Origin: Lachnospiraceae bacterium | GTDB taxonomy: Bacteria > Bacillota > Clostridia > Lachnospirales > Lachnospiraceae | DNA: 64,000 nucleotides | Reading direction: 5' to 3' | NCBI GenBank assembly: GCA_024682555.1 | Contig: JAIKZD010000114.1 | Span: 62,001-126,000 of the forward strand | Shown here: positions 7,930-19,347 of the stretch, one piece after another | Numbering within the stretch: the stretch's first letter is position 1 | How the letters are laid out: each line of letters opens with the position of its first letter | The notes under the pieces: model-generated | What the model was told of the DNA's origin: nothing | Database searches by the model: none | The model's input: only the letters and a program-made list of their open reading frames with translations | Made by a program: the position numbers and the translations under genes

Positions 7930-9747
7930 CTATTTGGAAGCAAAGACCGAACCTTCATCAAGGATATAATAATAATTGTTATCGGGAATTATGGCACCGT
8001 TTCTTATGGTGCAGACATCCCAGACCGTTCCCGCATGAGCAGCGGGTACCTTAAATGATGTCTCAAGTCCGTTATATGAATAGATATCGACAACCGCTCC
8101 GGAATCGGACAGGTTATAGGTCATATTGTTGTTTGTAACTGCGTTTCCGTAATCCGACAGATATACCTTATATTCTTTTTTCCCTGCATCTGTAATGCCG
8201 AGACTCTCCGCCATGACCGATCCGATGCTGTCCGTGACGGATCTGGTAAGGGGGTTCCCGTACTGGCCTATCAGCCTGCTGTCAAGATCAAGAGGTGCCG
8301 TCTCCCACGAAATGACCGCAACATAAGAGTTCTCGGGAAGATCAGGTACGGCATAGCCGATCACCGCAAGATGATCCTGTTTTACGGCTAAATTGATATA
8401 GGCTGTCTCATAACCGCCCTTTGACACTTCCGCCGTATACTCCGAAGAATACAGCTGCACAAAGAGGGAGCCGGTGAAATCCAGGGTTCCCGAATAAAAC
8501 ACCTCACCGTCCCTGTTATTTAAGCCCCTTCTTAATTTTATCTGGCCTTCATTTACCGGAACACTTGTATCCACGGCGTTTCTGACAACGATCTGCACGT
8601 CATGGAGCCTAACCTTATTATCAAGATATCCCATATATACGGTTTCCGGTTTTATATCTCCCGAACCTTCGGGGATTTTTATCCCGTATATGTTCACCTC
8701 CTCAAGGGATGTTTTCTGTAAGGAGATATAATGGTCCGCTTCGCTTCCAGCCTTTGCGCTGAATGAGTAAAAACCGTCCCCGTTTGTCTGTGTAAGGGCC
8801 GCTCTGTTACTGTTTCCCTTTTCATAGAATTCAACATTTACCCCTTCGAGAGGCTGGTTGAATTCATCCAGCACATATCCGGATATGGTTACATCGTCGG
8901 ACATGTTCTGACAGGCATAATATGTAACATAAGCTCTGTTTATGATATCCTTTTCAAGATAATCGTACTGGTCCGCAGTGCCCTTACTGTACTGTGAAAG
9001 CTCCGAAAGCCTGTAAACCGTAGCTTTATCGTTTTCACAATATACATATTCCACCAGGCAGTCTTTGTTGATGTAATATCTTGCCGTTATGTCCGAAGAA
9101 CTGATATCTACGGGGTATATGACGGTCTGGTCATATTCATCCGCATATTTGATCCTTCCGTTAAGATAGTAATAATCCGTGATCCTGTAGTAATCGCCGC
9201 AGTTTTCCCTGGCTGTTATCTTTTCGGGCTGCCCGTTTTCCACGTTACTGTATACAAGGAATTCAAGCCCGTTATCCCTGTCATTAACGGCACTGAATCT
9301 TTTAACGGAAAGGTCATTGACCCCGGCGGTTTCGGGATCTTTGACGTTTTCAAGCCTGTTAAAGAAATCCATATCCTTCGTAAGGTTGATATCCCTTTTT
9401 CCCGTTCCGAAGAAGTTTTCCGAATAGTTTATCTTCTTATCGTTATCCACAAAACTGTGGACATCCACCTTTGAAAGATCTATCTCTTTTGAACTCACAG
9501 GCTCGGCCGGCTCTTTTTCTTCCTTCTTTGGTTCCTCTTCTTTAACCGGCTCTGCTTCTTTTGCTTCTTCTTTTTCAAGCTCTTCCTCATAGGCCTTTGC
9601 CGCGGCCTCCGTTGCCCTGAGCTCGCTTTTTTCGAATATGTTTTTTACAAACAGATAGGTTCCGAATACGACCCCTATTAATATCACAGAATAGATGATC
9701 ACTCCCGTAAGGGTAAGGGAGAACTGATCCTTCTGTTTTTTACTCAT
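7930..9747 (-). CDS. Membrane-anchored protein with carboxypeptidase-regulatory-like repeats
   Basis: A 605-residue protein with one N-terminal membrane segment (about residues 14-35). A Lys/Glu-rich charged linker follows (about 45-85), so most of the protein is probably outside the membrane. Around residue 300 is a beta-sandwich pattern (TISGYVLDEFNQPLEGVNVEFYEKG ... TQTNGDGFYSF) typical of CarboxypepD_reg/CnaB-like domains. Similar strands follow to the C-terminus. No catalytic motif is seen. It sits between galM and a tRNA gene with no clear operon partner. Function unknown; a cell-envelope structural or binding role is an inference. Confidence 0.7.
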   Translation of the reverse strand: MSKKQKDQFSLTLTGVIIYSVILIGVVFGTYLFVKNIFEKSELRATEAAAKAYEEELEKEEAKEAEPVKEEEPKKEEKEPAEPVSSKEIDLSKVDVHSFVDNDKKINYSENFFGTGKRDINLTKDMDFFNRLENVKDPETAGVNDLSVKRFSAVNDRDNGLEFLVYSNVENGQPEKITARENCGDYYRITDYYYLNGRIKYADEYDQTVIYPVDISSSDITARYYINKDCLVEYVYCENDKATVYRLSELSQYSKGTADQYDYLEKDIINRAYVTYYACQNMSDDVTISGYVLDEFNQPLEGVNVEFYEKGNSNRAALTQTNGDGFYSFSAKAGSEADHYISLQKTSLEEVNIYGIKIPEGSGDIKPETVYMGYLDNKVRLHDVQIVVRNAVDTSVPVNEGQIKLRRGLNNRDGEVFYSGTLDFTGSLFVQLYSSEYTAEVSKGGYETAYINLAVKQDHLAVIGYAVPDLPENSYVAVISWETAPLDLDSRLIGQYGNPLTRSVTDSIGSVMAESLGITDAGKKEYKVYLSDYGNAVTNNNMTYNLSDSGAVVDIYSYNGLETSFKVPAAHAGTVWDVCTIRNGAIIPDNNYYYILDEGSVFASK

Positions 9748-9816
9748 AACTCTGACTCCATTCCGGGAAGCCGGAACATCTTCCCGGACCCCGCACCTGC
9801 TTTATTGCAGAAATAA

Positions 9817-10854
9817 TCAAACGAACTGATAGATCGTTGTTGTCTTAAAAGGAACTCCCGCCTCGATCACAGGCTTTTCAAATCCTTCCTGGTTGATACT
9901 GTTGGGGAAGAACTGGGTCTCCAGACAGAAAGCCTGTCTCTTTGTATACTTAACATTATCCTTGCCAGTGTCATCGGCTATCATGTTTCCGGCATAGAAC
10001 TGTACTCCCGGAAGATCGGAATATACGATCAGGGTACGGCCGTCATAGTTTGCCTTGGCGATCTGTCTTATTGTCTTATCGTATCCGTCCGTGGCAAAGT
10101 TATGATCGAATCCGCCAACGAGTTTTAACTGTTCATTATCCTCATTGATGTCCTGTCCTATCTTCTTTGGTGTCGTAAAATCAAAGGGTGTTCCCTTTAC
10201 CGGTGCCAGCTCGCCCGTAGGGATGGCTCCCTCCACAACGGGAGTATAATATGATGCCTTTATATCAAGCATCGTATTGTTTAAGGCTTCCTCTCCGGCA
10301 TCATGTCCGCCGAGATTGAAGTAGCTGTGGTTGGTCATATTGAAAAGGGTCTTCTTATCGCTTAAAGCCTCGTATTCTATCTTAAACTCGTTGGCTTTTG
10401 TGAGGGAATAGGTAAGCTTTACCTTCAGATTTCCCGGGAATCCGTTTTCCATATCGGGAGAATCTATGGTCATTATCACCGCATCATCACCGGTCTCTGC
10501 GTTCCACATCTGCTTATGGAAACCCTTGTCAAAATCACTGTGAAGATTGTTGCCTCCGTCGTTTGCAGCCAGTCTGTACTCCTGTCCGTCTATTTCAAAC
10601 TTTGCATCCTTTATCCTGTTTGCGCTTCTTCCCACGCAGGCTCCGAAGAAACAGCCGTTTTTAAAATAATCTTCGGCTTTGTCATAGCCGAGGACCACAT
10701 CCTTTACCTCGCCCCTGTCATTGGGAGCAAGGATGCTTACAACGTTTGCGCCGTAATCGGTAACCGATACCGTAACCCTTCCGTTTGATATGGTATAAAG
10801 GCTTATAACCTTTCCGTCCTTTGTTTTTCCGAAATCCTTTTTTTCTACTGACAT
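9817..10854 (-). CDS. galM: Aldose 1-epimerase (galactose mutarotase)
   Basis: A 345-residue mutarotase that interconverts alpha and beta anomers of galactose and glucose in the cytoplasm, feeding the Leloir pathway. The length fits the family. The N-terminal GANVVSI, the NHSYFNLGGH segment with the catalytic His near residue 175, and CLETQFFPNS near 307 with the catalytic Glu are all present. No signal peptide is seen. It lies 69 bases from the membrane protein at 7930 and 49 bases from recR, on the same strand. No other galactose genes are in the window. Confidence 0.92.
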   Translation of the reverse strand: MSVEKKDFGKTKDGKVISLYTISNGRVTVSVTDYGANVVSILAPNDRGEVKDVVLGYDKAEDYFKNGCFFGACVGRSANRIKDAKFEIDGQEYRLAANDGGNNLHSDFDKGFHKQMWNAETGDDAVIMTIDSPDMENGFPGNLKVKLTYSLTKANEFKIEYEALSDKKTLFNMTNHSYFNLGGHDAGEEALNNTMLDIKASYYTPVVEGAIPTGELAPVKGTPFDFTTPKKIGQDINEDNEQLKLVGGFDHNFATDGYDKTIRQIAKANYDGRTLIVYSDLPGVQFYAGNMIADDTGKDNVKYTKRQAFCLETQFFPNSINQEGFEKPVIEAGVPFKTTTIYQFV

Positions 10855-10903
10855 GATCCTTCTCCTTCCCTGTCTGAGATTTTCTGTTTAATTTGTTTTT
10901 ATC

Positions 10904-11500
10904 TTACAGTTCAACCCTTGCATCAAGGGCTCTTGACAATGTGACCTCGTCTATATACTCAAGTTCTCCGCCTACGGGTACTCCGCTTGCTATCCTCGTT
11001 ACCTTTACCCCCGTCGGCTTTATGAGCTTGCTTATATACATGGCCGTGGTTTCGCCTTCTATACTGGAATTGGTGGCGATTATGACCTCATCGACCTCTC
11101 TCTCTAACCTTTCTATGAGCTCTTTCAGTTTAATATCATTCGGTCCCGTTCCCAGGCTCGGATTTATGGCTCCGTGGAGGACATGATAAACACCGTTATA
11201 TCTTCCGGTTTTTTCATATGCATTCATATCCCTTGTGTTTTCCACTACCATGATCTGCTTATGATCTCTGGCATTATCACTGCATATGGGACACAGATCG
11301 TTGTCCGTAAGTGTATAGCAGCATTTACAGTATTTAACTTTTTCCCTCGCTTCCACCATGGAATCCGCCAGCTTTTTAACGCTTTCCTTTGGCATGTTTA
11401 TCATGTGAAAAGCAAGCCTTTGTGCTGTTTTATAACCTATTCCCGGAAGTAAGGACAGCTCACCGATCAGACGATTGATATATCCGCTGTATAGATCCAT
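10904..11500 (-). CDS. recR: Recombination mediator protein RecR
   Basis: A 198-residue RecR, full length. It loads RecA at gapped DNA together with RecF and RecO. Features in order: a helix-hairpin-helix (LPGIGYKTAQRLAFH, about 18-32), the Cys4 zinc finger CKCC...CPIC (about 58-73), and a Toprim domain (VVENTRDMNAYEKTG ... EVIIATNSSIEGETTAMYI). It follows ybaB by 42 bases in the conserved dnaX-ybaB-recR order. Confidence 0.97.
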   Translation of the reverse strand: MDLYSGYINRLIGELSLLPGIGYKTAQRLAFHMINMPKESVKKLADSMVEAREKVKYCKCCYTLTDNDLCPICSDNARDHKQIMVVENTRDMNAYEKTGRYNGVYHVLHGAINPSLGTGPNDIKLKELIERLEREVDEVIIATNSSIEGETTAMYISKLIKPTGVKVTRIASGVPVGGELEYIDEVTLSRALDARVEL

Positions 11501-11542
11501 TGTTTCACCCCTGTATAATGATGAACAAGCCTGTTTCAGGCG

Positions 11543-11887
11543 CTAAAAGGGCAGTCCCGAAAGTCCTCCGGAAAACCTGCTCATGGCATTTGAAGATGCT
11601 TCATCCACCTTCTTGATGGCTTCGTTCACCGCTGCCATTATCAGGTCTTCAAGCATTTCCACATCTTCCGGATCCACCGCATCGGGAGAGATCTTTACCT
11701 TTGTGATCTCTTTTTTACCGGTGATGGATATCTCCACGGCCCCGCCGCCCGATGTTATGGTAAATTCCTGTTCCTCGAGCTGCTTCTGGCTCTCCTCCAT
11801 CTGCCTCTGCATCTTCTGAGCCTGTTTCATAAGGTTATTCATGTTTCCCATACCCATTCCGCCGGGAAATCCGCCTCTTTTTGCCAT
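11543..11887 (-). CDS. YbaB/EbfC family nucleoid-associated protein
   Basis: A 114-residue DNA-binding protein of the YbaB/EbfC family. After a Gly/Met-rich N-terminus (RGGFPGGMGMGNMNNLMKQAQ) come a long helix (QKMQRQMEESQKQLEEQEF) and the beta-sheet core (GGAVEISITGKKEITKVKI). Family members bind DNA as tweezers-like dimers. The start codon lies one base after the dnaX stop, so the two are translationally linked. Placement between dnaX and recR is conserved across bacteria. Confidence 0.93.
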   Translation of the reverse strand: MAKRGGFPGGMGMGNMNNLMKQAQKMQRQMEESQKQLEEQEFTITSGGGAVEISITGKKEITKVKISPDAVDPEDVEMLEDLIMAAVNEAIKKVDEASSNAMSRFSGGLSGLPF

Positions 11888-11888
11888 C

Positions 11889-13484
11889 TTATTCCTCCGT
11901 TTCTATTTCCATATCTATGCCTTCGATGGTATTAAGTTCGGTGTATTCTTCTTTTTTCTCAGTGTTCCTGTTTTTCAGCTTTATCTCAAAATCAACCTTG
12001 AAGCCGAGAACCTTATCCATCGCGGTGTTTATCAGATTCCTGGTGGTCTCGGTATCAAGGGTTATATCAACTTCCATGCTCTTTGGTATTATGACAAGCT
12101 TATCCTTTGATTCCGCGGACCAGGTGGCACCTAACAGAAGCTCCTTTGTGATCCCGTCAATATTGTTTAGGATCTCGTTTCTCCTCTTTGATGCTTCTAT
12201 GACCTCTTTTTCAATTTCCTCAGGCAGGGGGATCTTAACCGTTTCAGGTTCTTTTTCCTTTTTTTCAACCGTAATCTGTGATATCTGTGAAGGATCTTCC
12301 TTAAGTTTATTTATAATATCCTTAAGCTCATCCGTTTCCTTTTCCAGAAACCTTACTCTCTCGGTGACGGATGAATAATCCGTTTCCATGGCAGGCCTGC
12401 AGAGCTTTATAAGAGCTATCTCAAGAAGTATCCTTTTCTGGGGGGAATACTTTATCGATCCCGACAGTTCGGAAAAGATCCTTATATAGCGCATGATACC
12501 TTCCTGCTTAAGTACACCGGCTTCTTCCCTTATTCTTTCGAGATTTTCCTTCGATACATCAAGGATATCCTCTATATTATCAGAGGCCGCCGTCTTTATC
12601 AGAAGAAGATTTCTAAGATACCAGGTAAAATCGGATACAAACTGCGAAAGATCCCTTCCGTTTAAGGTTATCTCATCAAGCAGCTCTATAAAGCCTCTTA
12701 TATCCGATTTGAGGATACATCTTAACAGTCTGCTGAAAACCTCAGTATCTACCGCTCCCAGAACAGAGAGCGTGTTTTCATATGTCAGTTCCTGTCCGTA
12801 ATAAAAGGCATTGCACTGGTCAAAAAGACTTATGGCATCCCTCAGGGCTCCGTCGGCACTTCTTGCGATATACCTTAAAGCCTTTTCCTCGGCCTTAATG
12901 CCTTCGCCCTCCATCAGTTCCTTCAGTCTGTCCACTATGGTCTCAACACTTATACGTTTAAAATCATATCTCTGGCATCTTGAGAGGATGGTAACGGGGA
13001 TCTTATGTACCTCTGTCGTTGCAAGGATAAAGATAACATACGAGGGCGGCTCTTCCAGGGTCTTTAAAAGTGCATTGAAGGCACCGGGAGTGAGCATATG
13101 GACCTCGTCTATGATATATACCTTATATTTTCCGACGGCAGGCGAATATACCACATCTTCCCTTATATCCCTGACGTTATCGACACCGTTGTTTGAGGCA
13201 GCATCTATCTCTATGACATTCATGCTGCTGCCGTCCTTTATCGCCATGCAGGAAGCGCATTTACCGCAGGGATCGCCGTTTACCGGGGACTCACAGTTTA
13301 CCACCTTTGCAAAAAGCTTTGCAACGGAGGTCTTTCCCGTTCCCCTCGTACCGCAGAAAAGGTACGCATGACCTATACGGCCTGTTTCTATCTGGTTTTT
13401 CAGTGTCTGAACAATGGCATCCTGACCTTTTACATCTTCGAATCTGTCAGGACGCCATTTTCTGTAAAGTGCTGTGTATGACAT
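11889..13484 (-). CDS. dnaX: DNA polymerase III subunit tau (gamma/tau)
   Basis: A 531-residue clamp-loader ATPase subunit. The N-terminal MSYTALYRKWRP is followed by Walker A GTRGTGKTS (about 44-52), a Cys4 zinc module (CESPVNGDPCGKCASC), the DEVHML Walker B and the sensor-1 region. The lower-complexity C-terminal half would bind polymerase alpha and helicase in tau. I chose the ATG at 13484; an upstream TTG at 13493 would overlap the pfkA stop and add three residues. The gene starts 5 bases after pfkA ends. Codons 407-409 contain an in-frame A AAA AAG slippery heptamer, listed separately, that could produce a shorter gamma form. Confidence 0.95.
   Translation of the reverse strand: MSYTALYRKWRPDRFEDVKGQDAIVQTLKNQIETGRIGHAYLFCGTRGTGKTSVAKLFAKVVNCESPVNGDPCGKCASCMAIKDGSSMNVIEIDAASNNGVDNVRDIREDVVYSPAVGKYKVYIIDEVHMLTPGAFNALLKTLEEPPSYVIFILATTEVHKIPVTILSRCQRYDFKRISVETIVDRLKELMEGEGIKAEEKALRYIARSADGALRDAISLFDQCNAFYYGQELTYENTLSVLGAVDTEVFSRLLRCILKSDIRGFIELLDEITLNGRDLSQFVSDFTWYLRNLLLIKTAASDNIEDILDVSKENLERIREEAGVLKQEGIMRYIRIFSELSGSIKYSPQKRILLEIALIKLCRPAMETDYSSVTERVRFLEKETDELKDIINKLKEDPSQISQITVEKKEKEPETVKIPLPEEIEKEVIEASKRRNEILNNIDGITKELLLGATWSAESKDKLVIIPKSMEVDITLDTETTRNLINTAMDKVLGFKVDFEIKLKNRNTEKKEEYTELNTIEGIDMEIETEE
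12258..12264 (-). promoter_or_regulatory. Candidate -1 frameshift site within dnaX
   Basis: On the minus strand the heptamer A AAA AAG is in the proper reading phase (GAA AAA AAG are codons 407-409). A -1 slip would add Gly-Lys-Arg-Thr and stop, giving a product of about 413 residues, near the length of E. coli gamma. I did not find a convincing upstream Shine-Dalgarno stimulator or a strong downstream hairpin. Confidence 0.4.
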
Positions 13485-13489
13485 ATTTA

Positions 13490-14575
13490 TCAATCACCGA
13501 AGCTGATTCCGAGCATTCTTGCCTCATTGATTATCGTGGCATCGGGCTCAAGATATTTAAGCTTCCCTGCCACATCCTCAAGAGGGATCTTGGTTATCTC
13601 ACGGTTTACTATGCCTACCATATATCCGTAATCGTTATGGATTATCAGATCGGCAGCCTTTGTGCCGAGCCTTGAAGCAAACACACGGTCATAGGGGCAG
13701 GGGCCGCCGCCTCTCTGTGTATGGCCCGGAACCGTGACTCTTATCTCCTGTCCCGTCCTTTTTTCTATCTCTGCAGCTATCTCGTAGGATACCGAAGGAT
13801 ATTTTGCAAGGCTCTTGGCAAGGCTTTCCTTGAGCTCCTTCTTGCTCATTGCAGCTCTTTCCTTGGAAATGGCACCTTCAGCCACAGCAAGTATGGTAAA
13901 GGAACTGCCTCTCTTTGTCCTTAAATTGATGGCATCCACCACCTTGTCGATATCATAGGGGATCTCCGGGATCAGGATGATATCCGCACCGCCTGCTATT
14001 CCGGCATTAAGTGTCAGCCATCCTACCTTATGCCCCATCACTTCCACTATGAACACACGGCTGTGTGAGGAAGCAGTGGTATGAATGCAGTCTATGGCAT
14101 TTGTTGCTATATCCACCGCACTCTGGAAACCGAAGGTCATATCCGTGCCCCAAAGGTCATTATCTATGGTCTTTGGAAGGGTTATGATATTAAGTCCTTC
14201 TTCCCTTAAAAGATTTGCCGTCTTATGGGTTCCGTTTCCGCCGAGGATCACCAGACAGTCTAAGTTTAATTTGTAGTAGTTCTGCTTCATGGCAGCTACC
14301 TTATCAACCCCGTTCTCATCAGGTTCCCTTATGGTCTTAAAGGGGGTACGGGAACTTCCGAGGATGGTTCCTCCTCTTGTCAGTATCCCCGAAAAATCAG
14401 AAAAGTTTAACTGCTTGTAATTACTGTAGATAAGCCCTCTGTAACCGTTGAAAAATCCGTAGATCTCTACCTGATCACCTCCGAGCTGAAACCATAATGC
14501 TTTTACGACACCTCTCATTGCAGCGTTGAGAGCCTGACAGTCTCCGCCGCTTGTTAACAGTCCTACACGCTTCAT
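13490..14575 (-). CDS. pfkA: 6-phosphofructokinase (group III-like; donor uncertain)
   Basis: A 361-residue phosphofructokinase phosphorylating fructose 6-phosphate in glycolysis. Key motifs are SGGDCQALNAAM (9-20), GGNGT (112-116), the catalytic PKTIDND (134-140) and PGHTQRGG near 284. In E. coli numbering the residue that separates ATP from PPi enzymes (104) is Gly here, as in ATP enzymes. The Lys of PKTIDND (124) is the PPi/mixed type, and the usual Asp before the Gly is Asn. The phosphate donor therefore cannot be settled by eye. The length suits the long group III enzymes. It lies directly upstream of dnaX (5-base gap) and downstream of gyrA. Confidence 0.9.
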   Translation of the reverse strand: MKRVGLLTSGGDCQALNAAMRGVVKALWFQLGGDQVEIYGFFNGYRGLIYSNYKQLNFSDFSGILTRGGTILGSSRTPFKTIREPDENGVDKVAAMKQNYYKLNLDCLVILGGNGTHKTANLLREEGLNIITLPKTIDNDLWGTDMTFGFQSAVDIATNAIDCIHTTASSHSRVFIVEVMGHKVGWLTLNAGIAGGADIILIPEIPYDIDKVVDAINLRTKRGSSFTILAVAEGAISKERAAMSKKELKESLAKSLAKYPSVSYEIAAEIEKRTGQEIRVTVPGHTQRGGGPCPYDRVFASRLGTKAADLIIHNDYGYMVGIVNREITKIPLEDVAGKLKYLEPDATIINEARMLGISFGD

Positions 14576-14612
14576 AGTTTTTCTCCTTTTCCTTAAGATT
14601 TTCTGATACCTG

Positions 14613-14631
14613 AAAGGGGCGATCCCCCTTT
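14613..14631 (-). terminator. Hairpin after gyrA
   Basis: AAAGGGG pairs with CCCCTTT over a short loop just past the gyrA stop. There is no T tract, so it may only partly end transcription before pfkA. Confidence 0.35.
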
Positions 14632-14638
14632 ATCCTGA

Positions 14639-17278
14639 CTATATATCTTCATCCTCACCGGTATCATCGCCGTCATCGGGATCTTCCTCATCCTCTTCAT
14701 AACCGTCGATATCAACCTCATCGTGTATGATCACATTATCATCATCTTCATCAAAATCGTCCTCATCCTCATACACGGTTTCCTTAACATTGGCATCCGC
14801 TTCGTCAACGCTTTCATATTCAACGTTTCCGTCGGAGATCTTATCCCTTACCTTTGCTATCTTTGCTATGGTCACGCCCTCGTTTAAGTTCATGACCTTG
14901 ACACCTGAGGTTATCCTTCCGAGTATGGATATGTCAGCCATGGGGATCTGTATGATAACGCCTTCATTTGTGATCATCATTATCTCATGATCGTCATTTA
15001 CCGCCTTGATACCCACAACATCACCGGTCTTTTCGAGTATCTTATAGCACTTGACGCCTTTTCCGCCTCTGTACTGGAGATTGAACTCATTTAAGTATGT
15101 ACGCTTTCCGAAGCCTTTTTCCGATACTATGAGAAGTGAATCTCCCTGATGATCGAGCTGCATTCCGATAACCTCGTCACCGTCAGAGAGGTTGATGCCT
15201 CTTACACCGAAGGAGGATCTTCCCGTGGCCCTTACATCGGTTTCCCTGAATCTTATGCACATTCCGAATTTGGTGACAATGAAGATCTCCGAATCCTTTG
15301 AGGTTGTCTTTACCTCGATAAGTTCGTCATCATCCCTTAAGTTTACCGCTATGAGTCCGTTCTTTCTGATGTTTGCATATTCCATCGTATTGGTCTTCTT
15401 TACGGTTCCCTTCTTGGTAACCATAAAGAGATTGTGTTCCTCACCGTAACCGGTCGCGGGTATGATGGCGCTTATCTTTTCATTAGGATTTAACTGTAAC
15501 AGGTTGATGATGGCCACACCCCTTGAGGTCCTTGAGCTTTCGGGGATCTCATAGGCCTTTAGCATATATACCCTTCCCAGGTTTGTAAAGAATAACAGTC
15601 TGGTATGGGTGGTGGCCATTAAGATGTCCTCGATGTAATCATCATCAATGGTGGACATTCCCTTTACGCCTTTTCCGCCCCTGTGCTGAGCCTTGAAATT
15701 GTCAACGCTCATTCTCTTAACATATCCGAGATTGGTCATCGCTATGATGGTATTCTCGTGAGGGATCAGGTCTTCGTTTGAAATATCGCTTTCGTCAAAG
15801 CCGATCCTTGTTCTTCTGTCATCACCGTAATTTGCGGCAATTACATTTATCTCAGTCTTTATTACTCCGAGTAAGAGCTTTTCATCTCCAAGGATCGCTT
15901 TGTATTCTTCGATCAGCTTTTTCTTTTCTTCGTACTCTTCCTCGAGCTTTTCCCTTTCCAAACCTGTCAGGGCACGCAGTCTCATATCGACGATAGCCTG
16001 CGACTGTGCATCCGAAAGGGCAAACCTCTGCATTAATTCTTCCTTTGCCTCGGCTACCGTCTTGCTGCCCCTGATTATCTTTATCACTTCATCTATATTG
16101 TCAAGGGCAATAAGCAGACCTTCCAGGATATGGGCTCTTTCCTCGGCCTTGTTAAGGTCATACTTTGTTCTTCTTGTAACTACATCCTCCTGATGGGCAA
16201 TGTAGTATTTTAAGATGTCGATTATATTCATTACCTTCGGCTCGTTGTTCACAAGAGCGAGCATGATGACTCCGAAGGTATCCTGCAGCTGGGTATGCTT
16301 ATAGAGCTTATTTAAGATGATATTGGGATTGACGTCACGCCTAAGCTCGATAACGACTCTCATTCCCTCGCGGTCCGATTCATCCCTGAGATCGGTGATG
16401 CCGTCGATCTTCTTGTCTCTTACAAGCTCAGCTATTTTTTCAAGAAGCCTTGCCTTGTTTACGAGATAGGGAAGCTCCGTTACGATTATCCTGTTTTTGC
16501 CGTTGGGCATGGTTTCAATATTGGTTATTGCCCTTACTCGGATCTTTCCTCTTCCAGTACGGTAAGCTTCTTCTATTCCTCTGGTTCCCAGTATCTCCGC
16601 ACCCGTGGGAAAATCAGGTCCCTTGATTATGGACAGGATCTCTTCGATCTCTGTTTCCCTGTCCTCTTCTATCCTGTTGTCGATGATCTTCACAACGGCC
16701 TCTATCACTTCCTTAAGGTTATGAGGAGGTATATTTGTAGCCATTCCTACCGCTATACCCGTTGTACCGTTAACAAGAAGATTCGGATATCTTGCAGGCA
16801 GGACCACAGGTTCTTTCTCGGTATCATCGAAATTGGGTACGAAATCAACGGTATTCTTGTTGATGTCCGCAAGCATCTCCATGGATATCTTTGAAAGCCT
16901 TGCTTCCGTGTATCGCATTGCCGCAGCACCGTCACCGTCTACCGATCCGAAATTTCCGTGACCGTCAACAAGAACATATCTCATTGACCATTCCTGGGCC
17001 ATGTTTACAAGGGATCCGTAGATGGAACTGTCACCGTGGGGATGATATTTACCCATGGTATCACCGACGATACGGGCACATTTCCTGTGAGGCTTATCCG
17101 GTCCGTTATTCAGCTCTATCATTGAATAGAGCACTCTTCTCTGTACGGGTTTTAATCCGTCCCTTACATCCGGGAGAGCTCTCTGTGCGATAACGCTCAT
17201 GGCGTAATCTATATAAGAGCTTTCCATTGTCTTTTTCAGATCAACTTCATGGACTTTATCAAAAATTTTGTCATCCAT
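14639..17278 (-). CDS. gyrA: DNA gyrase subunit A
   Basis: An 879-residue gyrase A subunit, which cuts and rejoins DNA to introduce negative supercoils. The N-terminal domain has the catalytic Tyr at 123 (AAMRYTEA). The quinolone region at 79-95 reads HPHGDSSIYGSL, with Ser84 (E. coli Ser83) and Gly88 at the position of E. coli Asp87. The C-terminal beta-pinwheel repeats are present, including QHRGGKGVKGM as the GyrA box near residue 536. The last 60 or so residues are an acidic Asp/Glu tail. It follows gyrB by 98 bases. Confidence 0.97.
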   Translation of the reverse strand: MDDKIFDKVHEVDLKKTMESSYIDYAMSVIAQRALPDVRDGLKPVQRRVLYSMIELNNGPDKPHRKCARIVGDTMGKYHPHGDSSIYGSLVNMAQEWSMRYVLVDGHGNFGSVDGDGAAAMRYTEARLSKISMEMLADINKNTVDFVPNFDDTEKEPVVLPARYPNLLVNGTTGIAVGMATNIPPHNLKEVIEAVVKIIDNRIEEDRETEIEEILSIIKGPDFPTGAEILGTRGIEEAYRTGRGKIRVRAITNIETMPNGKNRIIVTELPYLVNKARLLEKIAELVRDKKIDGITDLRDESDREGMRVVIELRRDVNPNIILNKLYKHTQLQDTFGVIMLALVNNEPKVMNIIDILKYYIAHQEDVVTRRTKYDLNKAEERAHILEGLLIALDNIDEVIKIIRGSKTVAEAKEELMQRFALSDAQSQAIVDMRLRALTGLEREKLEEEYEEKKKLIEEYKAILGDEKLLLGVIKTEINVIAANYGDDRRTRIGFDESDISNEDLIPHENTIIAMTNLGYVKRMSVDNFKAQHRGGKGVKGMSTIDDDYIEDILMATTHTRLLFFTNLGRVYMLKAYEIPESSRTSRGVAIINLLQLNPNEKISAIIPATGYGEEHNLFMVTKKGTVKKTNTMEYANIRKNGLIAVNLRDDDELIEVKTTSKDSEIFIVTKFGMCIRFRETDVRATGRSSFGVRGINLSDGDEVIGMQLDHQGDSLLIVSEKGFGKRTYLNEFNLQYRGGKGVKCYKILEKTGDVVGIKAVNDDHEIMMITNEGVIIQIPMADISILGRITSGVKVMNLNEGVTIAKIAKVRDKISDGNVEYESVDEADANVKETVYEDEDDFDEDDDNVIIHDEVDIDGYEEDEEDPDDGDDTGEDEDI

Positions 17279-17376
17279 ATATGTGCTTTTCTCCAGTTAT
17301 TTTTACTTATTTATTCTATTGATAATGATGATACCGGCCGCTTTGCTGCCGCGTCTGTTCATAAGATATTCATTCA

Positions 17377-19347
<1,971 letters not shown>

